The notes below the pieces were generated by a model. That model saw only the letters and a program-made list of their open reading frames with translations. It was not told where the DNA came from and ran no database searches. The translations under genes were made by a program, and so were the position numbers. From positions 1,264,248 through 1,286,731 of the forward strand of contig VHZZ01000001.1 of NCBI GenBank assembly GCA_009801015.1: a stretch of DNA of 22,484 nucleotides, read 5' to 3'. Shown here piece after piece: positions 13,001 to 20,363 of the stretch. How positions within the stretch are numbered: the stretch's first letter is position 1; each line of letters starts with the position of its first letter. This stretch comes from Silene noctiflora. Taxonomy: Eukaryota; Streptophyta; Magnoliopsida; Caryophyllales; Caryophyllaceae.

Positions 13001-15102
13001 AGTTTTAAAGATCTGACATTTTGATAAGAAAGAGTTTGTCATCACTGACCTTCTGTTCGGGCGACCCTGAACCACTCGGCTTCTTGTTCGGTGGTGCTTC
13101 ACTACCATTAGATCGGACATCTTTCTGCTCTACAGCAGATGAATAGCCCATATAGTTTTTCACAAACGTAGTTCCTCTATATTTCCTGAAAGAGCTTGTG
13201 TCAGAATGTTTCTGATGATGGGGAATAGAAGAATGCCGTTTAAGTGCAGATAAAACTTCGTCTCCAGTGTTCCGAATGTCTGCACCAAACACTTTAGAAT
13301 CCCAGTGCTTCAGCCAGAAGAGAACCTGTCAGCAACATTGTAAATAATGAAATTACAATTGATGGGCACAAAGTTCATACATTAGGCGAGAAAAAAAGAA
13401 GTATTTACCTCACGGTTTGTCTGTTCATCACTGAGAAGCTCCGTAAAGGATCTAGGAGCATATTTGTTCACCCAAAGTTCTTCAGTCACAACCGAAGACC
13501 CTTGGGGTGCTAAGATACTCTCCACTTCTGAACTAGCCCGCAAAGCCTTTAAAAGTACAAAAACGCAAATCAATACGATCATCATAAGAATACAGTGTGC
13601 CATGTAGGGGAATAACATAATATAAACCCTTAACAATAGAGCAACATGATTTAAAATCGAAATCAAATTTATGATTACATTTTAAATGAAACTAGCCAAA
13701 CAGCCGAACATGATCAATTACCTCAATACAGAATAGTAAAGATTTAGAGGACGTGAGAATAAGAACATATAAAGATTTGTGTAAAGTGTTCAACCGAGTT
13801 ATTGGTCCTTGAGATGAACAGACACGAGCAATTTAGAGGGTTATATGATGGATAAGAAGCACTGAAGGCAAAATATCCGCCCTTCTAACGAATTGAGAGA
13901 CATCTGCCTCAAACTGAAGCATATATAGACTCTCCCGTCACATCCTGAAACAAGCTCGCAAAGCAGGAGGGACAATACCATCGTCCAACAGCCCATCAAG
14001 GAACTAAAGTATTTTAAAAGTCAATGTAAACCCCACATGTTTGTTCACTTCAAAAATACGGAGTACTCCATACACAGCAGTACTTGTCAGACGCACATCT
14101 AGACCATAACCAATATGTAAATGACTTTACGAGGAAGGAGATGTCATTCTCTAATGAAAATAGTTGGTATTACACCCATTCATATCATCCTACAACATAC
14201 ACAAACAATTGCATCGAGCGGCCAGCAAATTAAATGGCCTAGGACCATAAACGGCGATAAGACTAGTCTTTCATCCAACAATTCTACCAATATCATCAAA
14301 ACTCTTAAGAAAATATCAATAACCAAATATCTGTATACCTTCATTAATGCATCCTGCTCAGCTTTCTGCAACAAAAGACTAACGGGTTCCGAAATAAGGC
14401 CTACAAACATACACAAAAACATCAGAAAATACGTGCTGGGGAATTTTGAAATGTATACAATTCAATGGAACGGGAAAACTACTTAATAAGCGCAAATATA
14501 CCACTAGAGTGAGCTGAACTCTTGAATTTGTTAACACTCTTATCAACATCCTGCACAATTTCCTTCTCAAGCTTAGCATAAACTCTCTCACCACCAGATG
14601 GCGCAGTAATCGACATCGACTCCCCTTCAACTTGCCACTCGAACCGTGAAAAATACTTTCCGTAATCCTCAACTACATCAACATGATCCTCAACTTGCAC
14701 AAAATCATCTAAATTACCTCCCACATTTTGCTCAGTTCTAACCCTGGATATCGTATCAGTTTGCGCAAACTCATCGAAATCACTTCTTCCCACATCTAAC
14801 CTGTCAATTTGCTCAGTCCTAACCCTAGCTGACTTATCACTGTTCTCAAGGTCGATTTCAATGGCGTCCGCCATGGTAGATCTAGGACGCTTCTTACTGC
14901 TACTATTATTAGTAGTATCTTCTTCGCGAGGTGATGAATTGATCGGCGAATGGTGGAGATCGCCATTGTTGGTTGCTTCGAGTTCAGATTGAAGTTCGAT
15001 TGTGTGATTATAGTAATCTTCGTCTTCGAGATATTGATCATCGAGATTGGAGTTCGCTTCTAGCCATTGAAGCTCGTCAATGTCTGGAAACTCCATTTCC
15101 AT
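2795..15102 (-). CDS. CTF18: CTF18 homolog, AAA+ large subunit of the CTF18-RFC alternative clamp loader (23 coding exons)
   Basis: CTF18 replaces RFC1 in a clamp loader with RFC2-5, DCC1 and CTF8. The complex acts on PCNA at nuclear replication forks and supports sister-chromatid cohesion and the replication checkpoint. The spliced ORF is 2976 nt, giving 991 aa; I recall the Arabidopsis protein as about 940 aa. Exons on the minus strand are: 15102-14502, 14400-14339, 13546-13409, 13325-13050, 12214-12128, 11567-11466, 11380-11315, 10637-10527, 10439-10378, 9599-9555, 8274-8201, 7735-7668, 6436-6368, 6289-6189, 6103-6022, 5918-5840, 5737-5650, 5561-5408, 5188-4997, 4901-4842, 4032-3734, 3225-3120, 2848-2795. 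Every intron is GT-AG and every junction keeps phase. The start ATG sits in a very strong context, GCCGCCATGG. No stop or frameshift was found. Exon 8 (acceptor at 10638) and exon 20 (acceptor at 4902) had more than one possible acceptor; I chose the ones that keep phase. Confidence 0.96.
3226..3733 (-). other. CTF18 intron 21; short GTAAGAC palindrome
   Basis: The intron lies between FFDR and FRKLG. It has no coding signal of its own. It includes a 15-base inverted repeat, GTAAGAC-T-GTCTTAC (3343-3357), a motif that recurs at the ends of many small plant MITEs, but I could not trace a whole element around it. Confidence 0.6.
4033..4841 (-). other. CTF18 intron 20; no feature recognised
   Basis: This 809-bp intron separates VVVHE from VEKQKI. 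I looked on both strands for a nested gene or transposon end and saw none. The phase-0 junction on both sides is supported by the protein match. Confidence 0.6.
4842..6436 (-). CDS. CTF18: CTF18 exons 13-20: region after the ATPase core, clamp-loader collar-like part (residues 565-839)
   Basis: Eight exons with short introns (78-219 bp) encode [20 protein letters not shown], then [20 protein letters not shown], then [14 protein letters not shown], then [14 protein letters not shown]. Exon 18 carries [20 protein letters not shown] and [14 protein letters not shown]. Exon 19 carries [11 protein letters not shown] and [11 protein letters not shown]. These blocks follow in the same order as in plant CTF18 proteins as I recall them. 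The helical region after the lid in clamp-loader large subunits forms the collar contact with RFC2-5; assigning that role here is from family knowledge. Exon 20 ends [10 protein letters not shown], continuing directly into VEKQKIV of exon 21. Confidence 0.93.
6437..7667 (-). other. CTF18 intron 12 (1231 bp), holds a SINE-like fragment
   Basis: This is one of the two longest introns. Its content is AT-rich except for the GC-rich segment at 6902-6975. A run of 15 A lies near 7238-7252. No nested ORF has recognisable similarity. Confidence 0.6.
6902..6975 (+). mobile_element. SINE-like 3' fragment in CTF18 intron 12
   Basis: The sequence runs GGTAAAGCTGTGTACATCC, then a palindrome CTCCCGC-CT-GCGGGAG, then GGCACTGGGGTAATGTTG. 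This resembles the widespread plant repeat GGTAAGGCTGCGTACATC...GGGAGGCACTGGGTAATGTTGTTG, which I know as the 3' part of tRNA-derived SINE families. There is no A box or B box upstream, so only a 3' fragment is left. The family name cannot be fixed from here. Confidence 0.45.
7668..12214 (-). CDS. CTF18: CTF18 exons 5-12: AAA+ ATPase core (residues 360-564)
   Basis: Exon 5 opens with [17 protein letters not shown], the Walker A motif (GPPGLGKTT, residues 365-373, Lys371 as the ATP-binding lysine). Exon 6 begins INASDDRSA, the usual RFC block after Walker A. Exon 7 holds Walker B as [17 protein letters not shown] (D425-E426); DEID rather than DEAD is normal for CTF18. Exon 8 encodes a 37-residue Ser/Lys-rich linker. 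Exon 9 starts [17 protein letters not shown], with the sensor 1 Asn (487). Exons 10-12 carry [13 protein letters not shown], the lid helices, and [18 protein letters not shown] with the sensor 2 Arg (546). All key catalytic residues I can check are present, so the ATPase should be active. Splitting the core over eight small exons is usual for plant CTF18. Confidence 0.95.
7736..8200 (-). other. CTF18 intron 11; no feature recognised
   Basis: This 465-bp intron interrupts the codon for the Glu that begins ECDIRACL (phase 1). Nothing repetitive or coding is visible inside it. Confidence 0.6.
8275..9554 (-). other. CTF18 intron 10 (1280 bp); no element recognised
   Basis: The longest intron separates VNRVVS(R) from [10 protein letters not shown] saw no terminal inverted repeats, Helitron ends or nested coding exon. 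Ordinary length for a plant gene with repeat-derived intron growth; any insertion here is too old for me to see. Confidence 0.6.
9600..10377 (-). other. CTF18 intron 9, holds a two-copy 61-bp tandem repeat
   Basis: This 778-bp intron splits the Lys codon after LRNIA. Apart from the tandem duplication at 9779-9900, it shows no coding signal and no recognised transposon end. Confidence 0.6.
9779..9900. repeat. Tandem duplication, 61-bp unit x 2
   Basis: Both units begin GACGTATT at 9779 and 9840 and share the blocks TTTGAATA, GCATG.TATTAAATAG and GACCATTACAT at the same offset. Over the first 48 or so bases I count about five differences; the last dozen bases have diverged. An ordinary local duplication in an intron. 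Confidence 0.75.
10638..11314 (-). other. CTF18 intron 7
   Basis: This 677-bp intron lies between the Walker B exon (ending LLKM) and the linker exon that begins VSSETKSN. More than half of it is the MITE at 10736-11115. The acceptor used is the CAG at 10640-10638, which has a pyrimidine-rich lead and keeps phase 0. Confidence 0.7.
10736..11115. mobile_element. Mutator-type MITE inside CTF18 intron 7
   Basis: The left end reads GGGTTTTTCTACAATGTACC. The right end, reverse-complemented, reads GGGATTTTCTACGGTGTACC, and the inverted similarity continues inward for about 60 bp. The flanking 9-mers are TAAATTTAT and TTTATTTAT (7 of 9 match), in line with the 9-bp target duplication of Mutator elements. 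The 380-bp length and lack of an ORF make it a MITE. Its ends resemble those of the element at 16767-17308. It lies in an intron and does not disturb the exons. Confidence 0.68.
11568..12127 (-). other. CTF18 intron 5, with a perfect 11-bp hairpin
   Basis: This 560-bp intron lies between the P-loop exon and INASDDRS. At 11725-11735 and 11744-11754 it holds TATCATTCACT and its exact inverse AGTGAATGATA, around the 8-base loop TTGACTAC. The stem is too short for a miRNA precursor. No other feature is visible. Confidence 0.6.
12215..13049 (-). other. CTF18 intron 4; no feature recognised
   Basis: This 835-bp intron lies directly before the Walker A exon. I saw no repeat ends, hairpins of note or coding sequence on either strand. 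Confidence 0.6.
13050..15102 (-). CDS. CTF18: CTF18 exons 1-4: acidic N-terminus and RFC-box entry (residues 1-359)
   Basis: Residues 1-200 are acidic and low in complexity. They start [16 protein letters not shown] and include an Asp/Glu-rich stretch and a basic patch, SSSKKRPRS, that may act as a nuclear signal (inference). Residues 201-221 read [16 protein letters not shown]. Exon 3 carries [20 protein letters not shown] (around residues 243-262), the conserved clamp-loader entry motif of CTF18. Exon 4 continues with [14 protein letters not shown] and the segment [10 protein letters not shown], then a Ser/Gly/Lys-rich linker that ends GSGSPEQK before the P-loop exon. Introns 1 and 3 are short (101 and 83 bp); intron 2 is 792 bp. 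Confidence 0.93.
13547..14338 (-). other. CTF18 intron 2; short GGAGTACTCC palindrome
   Basis: This 792-bp intron lies between QDALMK and ALRASSEV. The only thing of note is the 10-base perfect palindrome GGAGTACTCC at 14060-14069 inside ATACGGAGTACTCCATA. It recalls Stowaway MITE ends (TACTCCCTCCGT) but no second end was found. Confidence 0.6.
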
Positions 15103-15120
15103 GGCGGCAAACTTGGGGAT

Positions 15121-15129
15121 TTAGGGTTT
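15121..15129 (-). promoter_or_regulatory. Telo-box (AAACCCTAA)
   Basis: The minus strand reads AAACCCTAA 19-27 bp upstream of the ATG, probably within the 5' UTR. Telo-boxes are common near the start of plant genes active in dividing cells and often act together with other cell-cycle sites. Confidence 0.65.
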
Positions 15130-15177
15130 TGAGTTAATTTGGGGGAGTTTTTCCTGGTGGAGATAAAGAGATGGGAT

Positions 15178-15189
15178 TTTGGCGGGAAA
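15178..15189 (-). promoter_or_regulatory. E2F/DP binding site, perfect palindromic form
   Basis: The minus strand reads TTTCCCGCCAAA, the full palindromic E2F consensus, 76-87 bp upstream of the CTF18 ATG. E2F sites of the type TTTCCCGC close to the start are a hallmark of plant S-phase genes. The match is seen directly; that it drives S-phase expression of this gene is inference. Confidence 0.8.
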
Positions 15190-15244
15190 CTTTAATATTC
15201 GACCCGGAAATCTTATGGGTCGTGTTATCGCATTAATTTTGGAA

Positions 15245-15272
15245 CTAGTACAGATCCCGCGCTATTGCGCGG
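15245..15272 (-). mobile_element. Helitron 3' terminus, 143 bp upstream of the CTF18 start codon
   Basis: On the minus strand a hairpin CCGCGC-AATA-GCGCGG (15272-15257) is followed by GATCTGTA and the terminal CTAG (15248-15245), with T as the next host base. The layout matches the 3' end at 84-111, and the hairpin is similar. The body must extend rightward from 15272. I found no convincing 5' terminus (reverse of TC...ATATTAAAAG), so its length is unknown and it may be truncated or interrupted. Confidence 0.65.
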
Positions 15273-16064
15273 TATATAAAGTTTTTATTTTTTTTTAGTA
15301 TATTAAATTTGCACACCATAAATATTTAATATTTCTCTCTTTTGTATTTTGATATGAAACAAAAAATTTGAAATGGAAAACTAATCAAAGAGAATTAATA
15401 GTAAATACTAATTAGCAACTTATAGTTTATAGCATAAAACCAATTTTAATTTATTTTAATGAAAAAATCATAATTATGAATTTANTTAAATGATTAGAGT
15501 TTAATTATAAGAATATATTCATTGAAAATATATAATAATGTAATGAAATAAAGTTTTACTTACCTTATTTAGCTAGATGCCTTTTGGAGGAAAAAACTAA
15601 GAGAATTTTTATTCTCTTACTAGTAAGGGGGGATTGTCTAACCTTTTTTAACAATAAACAATTCAATCCCAAAAGAAAATGTCTAAGACTAGAAAGTGTC
15701 TTGCTTGTGACGAGCATTATTCGTCACAAGCTGAACATGGATAGTAGTATAGTACCCTCTCACAATAAGGCAATTGAGAGGGCAAGTGGGCAAAAAATGA
15801 AACACCTCATGGATAGTGTCACTTGCATATCGAGAGAGGGGAACTATCCGTCTTCAGCTTGTAACGAATAGTGTCCGTCTTTAATGAGAATTTGTGCTAA
15901 GACTAATACATTTTGGACAACCATAATGTAAAATAATTTGTAAATTAAAGTTTTTATGAAGAAGTAATATGCTGGCATTATCAGTCAACATTATAATTGC
16001 TTACTTCTTATTGTACTTTGTTTTTGTACAAAATAGGGTATAGGTGTAAGACACAAATTTTTAG
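15273..16064. other. Gene-free AT-rich region with one N; contains a foldback element
   Basis: The first 300 bases are AT-rich and may be the body of the Helitron whose 3' end is at 15245. Position 15485 is an N. An open frame at 15584-15871 is mostly the foldback element at 15703-15870 and has no recognisable protein match. No gene is supported. Confidence 0.55.
15703..15870. mobile_element. Foldback/MITE-like element with nested inverted repeats
   Basis: The arm at 15718-15745 (beginning TATTCGTCACAAGCTGAA) matches the reverse complement of 15843-15870 at 25 of 28 positions. A third, inverted copy of the arm core, GCTTGTGACGA at 15703-15713, forms a perfect 11-bp hairpin with TCGTCACAAGC at 15721-15731. 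The outer flanks also show related GTGTC/GACAC motifs, so the element may extend to about 15680-15885. No transposase is present. Confidence 0.55.
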
Positions 16065-16517
16065 GGAGCGTTTGTTTCGTGCATGGGTATGGGTTTGGAA
16101 TTAAGAATCATATTTGGGTGGTATGGGGTTGGAACTTGATTCCTCATACCTTGTGTTTGTTTCAATTTTGAAGAGTATGAGTTTCAAACTCAATTAACGT
16201 TAAAATCTTTAAAATAAAATATTTTAAATAATAATTTTTGATATTATAGAATCATAAAGATAATTTTTTGATCAAATAAATATATAAATAATTGCTTTAC
16301 AATATGCCATAATTTTTGTTTTCACATGTTTTACCATTTTAATTTGATACCCATGGTCAATCTCATACCCACCCCCCTCCTTGGGTATGAGAAAACCATA
16401 TTTCATGGGATTGAAGTATGGGTATAAAACTCTTATATTTTGCAAACAAACACTTGGTATGGTTTGGCTCATTCCAAACTCATACCTCATACCTTTTTTG
16501 TTTGAACCAAACACTCC
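16065..16517. mobile_element. MITE with GGAG.GTTTG termini (hAT-like or PIF-like)
   Basis: The left end reads GGAGCGTTTGTTTCGTGC. The right end, reverse-complemented, reads GGAGTGTTTGGTTCAAAC, and both arms go on to GGTATG..GTTTGGAAT. Motifs of GGTATGGG and their inverse recur through the element. Length is 453 bp, with no ORF of note. I found no clear target-site duplication, so the superfamily is not settled. Confidence 0.6.
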
Positions 16518-16694
16518 AGGTATCGCCTATACATCACTTTTCCTCCCAAACTTGATTACCAACTAAACTTTACACGTTAGCATTATTTAACAGATGTTAT
16601 AGATTTGGTTACGGAACTCCAAAAAATATTATATTTAAAAACCTTAAAAGTTGGGTATCATGTGAAAAATAAAAAAGTTCAAGGGTATTATGTG

Positions 16695-17486
16695 AATTTT
16701 CCGTTTTTATTTTTAAGGTCAAAGTTATAAACCTCTGACCATAATTAAATTGAAAAATAAAAAATAGGGATATTTTACGGTGTACCCTCGAGTTTTTCGG
16801 TTTTCTATGTTGTACCTTTATATTTTTTATATTCTACATTATACCCCTACACTTCTTACTTATTGTTCTATCATGACCTCCGTTAACTTTATCACTATCA
16901 ATAATCTGTATTTTGATATTTATTGTGACTCATTAATGTCGTATCAGCATTCTATGTGAAAAGCATTAGAAATCACTTTTAATAAGCACAAGTTACTATC
17001 AAAAACCTTAGTTATGATTCGTGAAATAATAATGGAGATTTGATGAATTTTTAGCTAGATTCGTATACTTTTTGGTAGGTTAATGGATAATTCGGTGAAT
17101 TAATAAGTAAATGAGTAGACTATCGAGTAATTGGAATGTTAAATAAACGATTTAATAGATCAATAAAGAAACTAATACATCAATGACAATAAATAAGGTC
17201 ATGGTATAGACTAATGTATAAAGTTCAGGGGTACACCATAAAATTTCAAAAATATAGGGGTACGCCATAGAAAACCAAAAAACTTGAGAGTACACCATAG
17301 AATATCCCTAAAAAATATTAAGATATAAAACTAAAATACGTAGATTTATAAAAAATGAAAAAGAAAATATTTCACAAAATATAATGCTCAACATAGACGA
17401 GTTTTACACATCCATGCTCGACATAGACAAATTTTCCGTTTTTATTTTTAAGGTCAAAGTTATCAACCTCTGGCCATAATTAAATT
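16695..17486. repeat. 57-bp direct repeats flanking a MITE (16695-16751 and 17430-17486)
   Basis: Both copies begin AATTTTCCGTTTTTATTTTT and end CATAATTAAATT; I count 55 of 57 identical positions. They lie 735 bp apart in the same orientation, on either side of the Mutator-type MITE. They are not the MITE's target duplication (that is 9 bp and separate) and too short for LTRs. They may mark a local duplication or parts of an older element. Confidence 0.75.
16767..17308. mobile_element. Mutator-type MITE with long TIRs and perfect 9-bp target duplication
   Basis: The left end reads GGGATATTTTACGGTGTACC; the right end, reverse-complemented, reads GGGATATTCTATGGTGTACT. The inverted repeat continues inward for about 110 bp on each side (about 16767-16880 and 17196-17308), with motifs such as GGTTTTCTATG and ATGACCT in both arms. 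The flanking 9-mers are identical: TAAAAAATA at 16758-16766 and at 17309-17317. Long TIRs with 9-bp duplications are typical of Mutator. The 542-bp length and lack of coding sequence make it non-autonomous. Its ends match the family of the element in CTF18 intron 7. Confidence 0.82.
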
Positions 17487-17494
17487 AAGTGGTG

Positions 17495-18155
17495 CTCATT
17501 TATGTACGAATTTTACTCATTCATCGGCGTAAATGACAATAATACCCCTCTTATTTTAATAATTTTATTTTAATACCCTTCTTTCAATCTCTGTCACTCT
17601 CTTCTTCATTTACTCTTTTCTCACCCTAACTACCACGCGTCAGCCATCACCCTCACCGCCGCCTCCCTTGCACCGGTATTGACGACCTCCTCGGACCGAC
17701 GATTTATAAAAAATTACTAAAATAAATACAAAACATTTATTTAAAAAAAAAAAGAAATGAAAAAAATTTGAAAATGCAGTAACGTAGAGTAATCATTATA
17801 AAAAAAAAATGAAAAATCTTGTTGCGATTTGTTGGGTAAGTTATGTTCAATTCATCGTAATTCGTGTACTAATTTTCCTGTACCGTGAGTTTAATTACCT
17901 GACCGTTACAAACCCTAATTTAATCTCTCCCTAATTTAATTAGTATAAACAAACCCTAATATAATTAATAAAAATAAAAATTAGAATTATTACCTGATCG
18001 ATACGAGAATTAGCATTCCTAGTTGTGTAATTTGACGAATTTGATTAATTTTGTAGATTTGATTATTTTTGTGAGGGGGGAACTTAGGCAAGGGGCATAC
18101 TATGGAAAAATAATGATAAAAGTTTACGAAAGAGTAAAACTCATCCATAAATGAG
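17495..18155. mobile_element. Putative TIR element with a GC-rich, gene-like interior
   Basis: A 31-base inverted repeat bounds the region: 17495-17525 begins CTCATTTATGTACGAATTTT, and the reverse complement of 18125-18155 begins CTCATTTATGGATGAGTTTT, with 25 of 31 positions matching. No target-site duplication is obvious. The interior carries a C-rich stretch at about 17585-17700 (CACCGCCGCC, a CACCCTCACCGCC-like run) that stands out from the AT-rich surroundings, and AACCCTAA motifs further in. This could be a captured gene fragment, but I cannot name a source. Confidence 0.45.
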
Positions 18156-18998
18156 TAATTACGTAATTATATTACATAAATATCAGAAATACGATCAAAA
18201 TATCATCTTCAAAACCGCGTAATAATAAACGGGAATAACAAATGTGAAGAGGTTGGAGTACAAATTCAAACATGAAAAACGATGTCCAAAATGTTATCGA
18301 CATGCCAAATGAAGAAGTAATGTCCGTAGAAATTGGTGTTGATTAGAATTAGAATGGAATCATAGTGAATTCACACCACCGATTTTCCAAGATAATAATC
18401 ATAGTAAAATAATCATCCTTATCCTTTCATTTGACAAGTTTATAATTACAAATTTCTAACATTATTTCCTTAATATATCGGGTGTTGATTTTTTATATAC
18501 ATGATTTACTTAATTATATACATGATTTACTTAATTATGTACATAATTTACCACTTTATCCCTCTAATTTTAACCACCATAGTTTCCAATTTTCATTACG
18601 AGCATGTTTGGTCTAAGTTGCTTAAAATGAGTTTTTATTTTTTAAGTTTAATTTTTCAAAAGTAGTTTTCAAGAAACAGAAACATGAGATTGATGCTTCT
18701 ATTTTTATGAGCAAAAATATGGTATTGAGCATTTGAAAATATACTATTAGCTTTTGAATTAATGATACGTTTGGACAAAAAAAGTTTTTGAGTCCAAATA
18801 TACTTTGAAAAGTAGGGCAAAACACACTATATATTTCAATTCCCCCTTTCAATTTTCTCCCTCAACATCTCAACCACAATCCCTGCCGCCAACACTATTA
18901 CCCAGGTGGCCCTTCCTCATTTGCGGCCGCCACCCAAAGTCGTCCCATCCTCTACCCACCCAAATCTGCGGGGTGACTTTCGTACATAATGTTATTGA
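18156..18998. other. Gene-free region with a short tandem repeat and a GC-rich patch
   Basis: It contains the 21-bp tandem repeat at 18495-18551. GTTTGG-containing stretches near 18605 and 18770 look like decayed hAT-type MITE ends. A C-rich patch lies at about 18870-18975 (CTGCCGCCAA, GCGGCCGCCACCC). A frame at 18805-19095 crosses the patch but has no recognisable protein similarity, so I do not call a gene. Confidence 0.5.
18495..18551. repeat. 21-bp tandem repeat, about 2.7 copies
   Basis: The unit ATATACATGATTTACTTAATT occurs twice, followed by a diverged partial copy starting ATGTACATAATTTA; copies start at 18495, 18516 and 18537. Confidence 0.85.
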
Positions 18999-19152
18999 AC
19001 AAAATAATTCCCTTTATATGGTTCATTTGAAGATAATTCCCATCATAATGTTTTGTAGGTTTGGATTAATCCAAACCTTAATTTTAGGTCCTTAAGTGAA
19101 AAAAAATAAGAATAATGTATACAATTTACAACTTTACCAATTAGATTGTGAT
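18999..19152 (-). mobile_element. SINE-like copy B (inverted partner of 19808-19960)
   Basis: Its reverse complement lines up along its whole length with 19808-19960. Shared blocks include AATTGG.AAAG, a T-run ahead of TCAC, AAGGACCT, TTTGGATTAA.CCAAACCTA, AAACATTATGATG and AGGGAAT. The RNA-sense strand is minus, with the tRNA-like head at about 19150. The copy has decayed more than its partner in the A-box-like region. Confidence 0.5.
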
Positions 19153-19807
19153 CAACGTTTGGCAAAAATAAGCATTTTTTGTCGCAATAAATCTCCTACT
19201 CTATCTCTTTTACAATCTATATTGATCGACCGGCTAACATCCTTACAAATGAGGTGTTAAGATTCTCTCCATTACTTTTCTCTCCAGTACCTATCTATTA
19301 CTAATTAATGGCTAAGATTTTGTTTGGGGTCAAAATGGAGGCATCAGATTCATTCCTGACACTTCAATCTCCACCTCAATTTTTATCGTAAGTAAATCTA
19401 GGCCGTCAATTCTTTTCTCGAAATTAAATCGTATCCATTGATAAGTAATGGAGTGGGAATAAGTAATGAAGAGTAATAAATCATTTGTACTACTGTTGGT
19501 GCAATTTGCTTATAAAAAGCAACCGCCTGTAAACTAGTTGAAGAAAAAATATAACTCAATAGTTTTGTGCATTTGTATTACAGACGTTGAGCATTGAAAT
19601 TATTGGAAATAAAAACTAGAATTTTAAATGTTAAGGTAGCTTTATACTCTTCAAGGGCCAAAAAAAAGAAAAGAAAAAAAAAAAAAAACACTCGCAAACA
19701 ACCAACAAATGTGTGTAACCGTCATAGCAGGGTAATTACAATTCATCGCATATAATTGCAGACTTAAAAAATAACGGCATACTGATAGTTCCATATGAGA
19801 TCTAAAC
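19153..19807. other. Gene-free region between the inverted SINE-like copies
   Basis: AT-rich, with a purine/A run at about 19660-19690. Short inverse words such as CCATTACTT (near 19270) and AAGTAATGG (near 19443) suggest another decayed foldback, but I cannot define ends. No coding exon is seen. Confidence 0.45.
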
Positions 19808-19960
19808 CATAAACTCTCAATTGGCAAAGTGGTAGATATTATATGTTGTCTATTTTTTTTTTTTCACCCAAGGACCTCGAACTAAGATTTGGATTAACCA
19901 AACCTAAAGAAACATTATGATGAGAAATATTTTTAGATGAATAGTATAGAGGGAATCATC
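19808..19960 (+). mobile_element. SINE-like copy A, possibly tRNA-derived
   Basis: The head carries TTGGCAAAGTGGTAGATA, close to a tRNA A box (TRGCNNAGTGG). A run of about 13 T and CACCCAAGGACCTCGAACTA follow; the TCGAAC part recalls a B box, though the match is loose and the spacing includes the T-run. A second, inverted copy lies at 18999-19152. Two copies in one window support a dispersed repeat. SINE identity is inference, and I did not find a target duplication. Confidence 0.45.
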
Positions 19961-20363
19961 TGTATATTTCTCTAATACAGAAGCCAAATTGGCTGACTTG
20001 GCATTCTCAAATATTAGGGTAGTCCTACGTGGCGGCTAATGAACAACATCAGTAAACTTTAGAAAAAAAAAAGTAAAAGTTGATTGCTAATTCAACGGCA
20101 TTAGTAATTAGTAAATATTTTGAATTTGAATTTTCAATTTGTAAGGAATGAAATATGGAATGTGCCATATTCCACATACAATTCCCAAGTAATATGACAA
20201 TATGAACGACATAAGAAAAGGAAGGAAATAATTAAAGGTTGCTAATTGCTAATTTAAGGGAGTAAAATAAGGAATGAAATCAACTAATCACATATACAAT
20301 ATATAATTAAATGAACATATATAACCACCGTAGGTTTTTTTTAGGATAGATTATAGATTATCC

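Larger units (their letters stand above)
15103..15244 (-). promoter_or_regulatory. CTF18 5' UTR and proximal promoter
   Basis: Only 142 bp separate the CTF18 start codon from the Helitron 3' end at 15245, so the proximal promoter is compact. Within it are a telo-box, a perfect palindromic E2F site and a short inverted repeat CGACCC (15200-15205) / GGGTCG (15217-15222). No clear TATA box is seen, as is common for plant replication and housekeeping genes. Confidence 0.6.

Noticed and set aside
15584-15871. 95-codon open frame on the plus strand
   Set aside because: It is mostly the foldback element, has no recognisable similarity, and no promoter or splice context supports it.
16695-17486. LTR pair of a small retroelement
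   Set aside because: The 57-bp repeats are too short, lack TG...CA ends, and enclose a Mutator-type MITE with no primer-binding site or polypurine tract.
18450-18480. 5' end of the Helitron whose 3' end is at 15245
   Set aside because: On minus it reads CCCGATATATTAAGG, close to a Helitron start, but there is no A|TC junction, and the interval would have to contain several other elements.
18805-19095. 96-codon open frame with Pro/Ser-rich start
   Set aside because: It crosses a C-rich patch and part of the SINE-like copy B; the protein is not recognisable and the composition explains the open frame.
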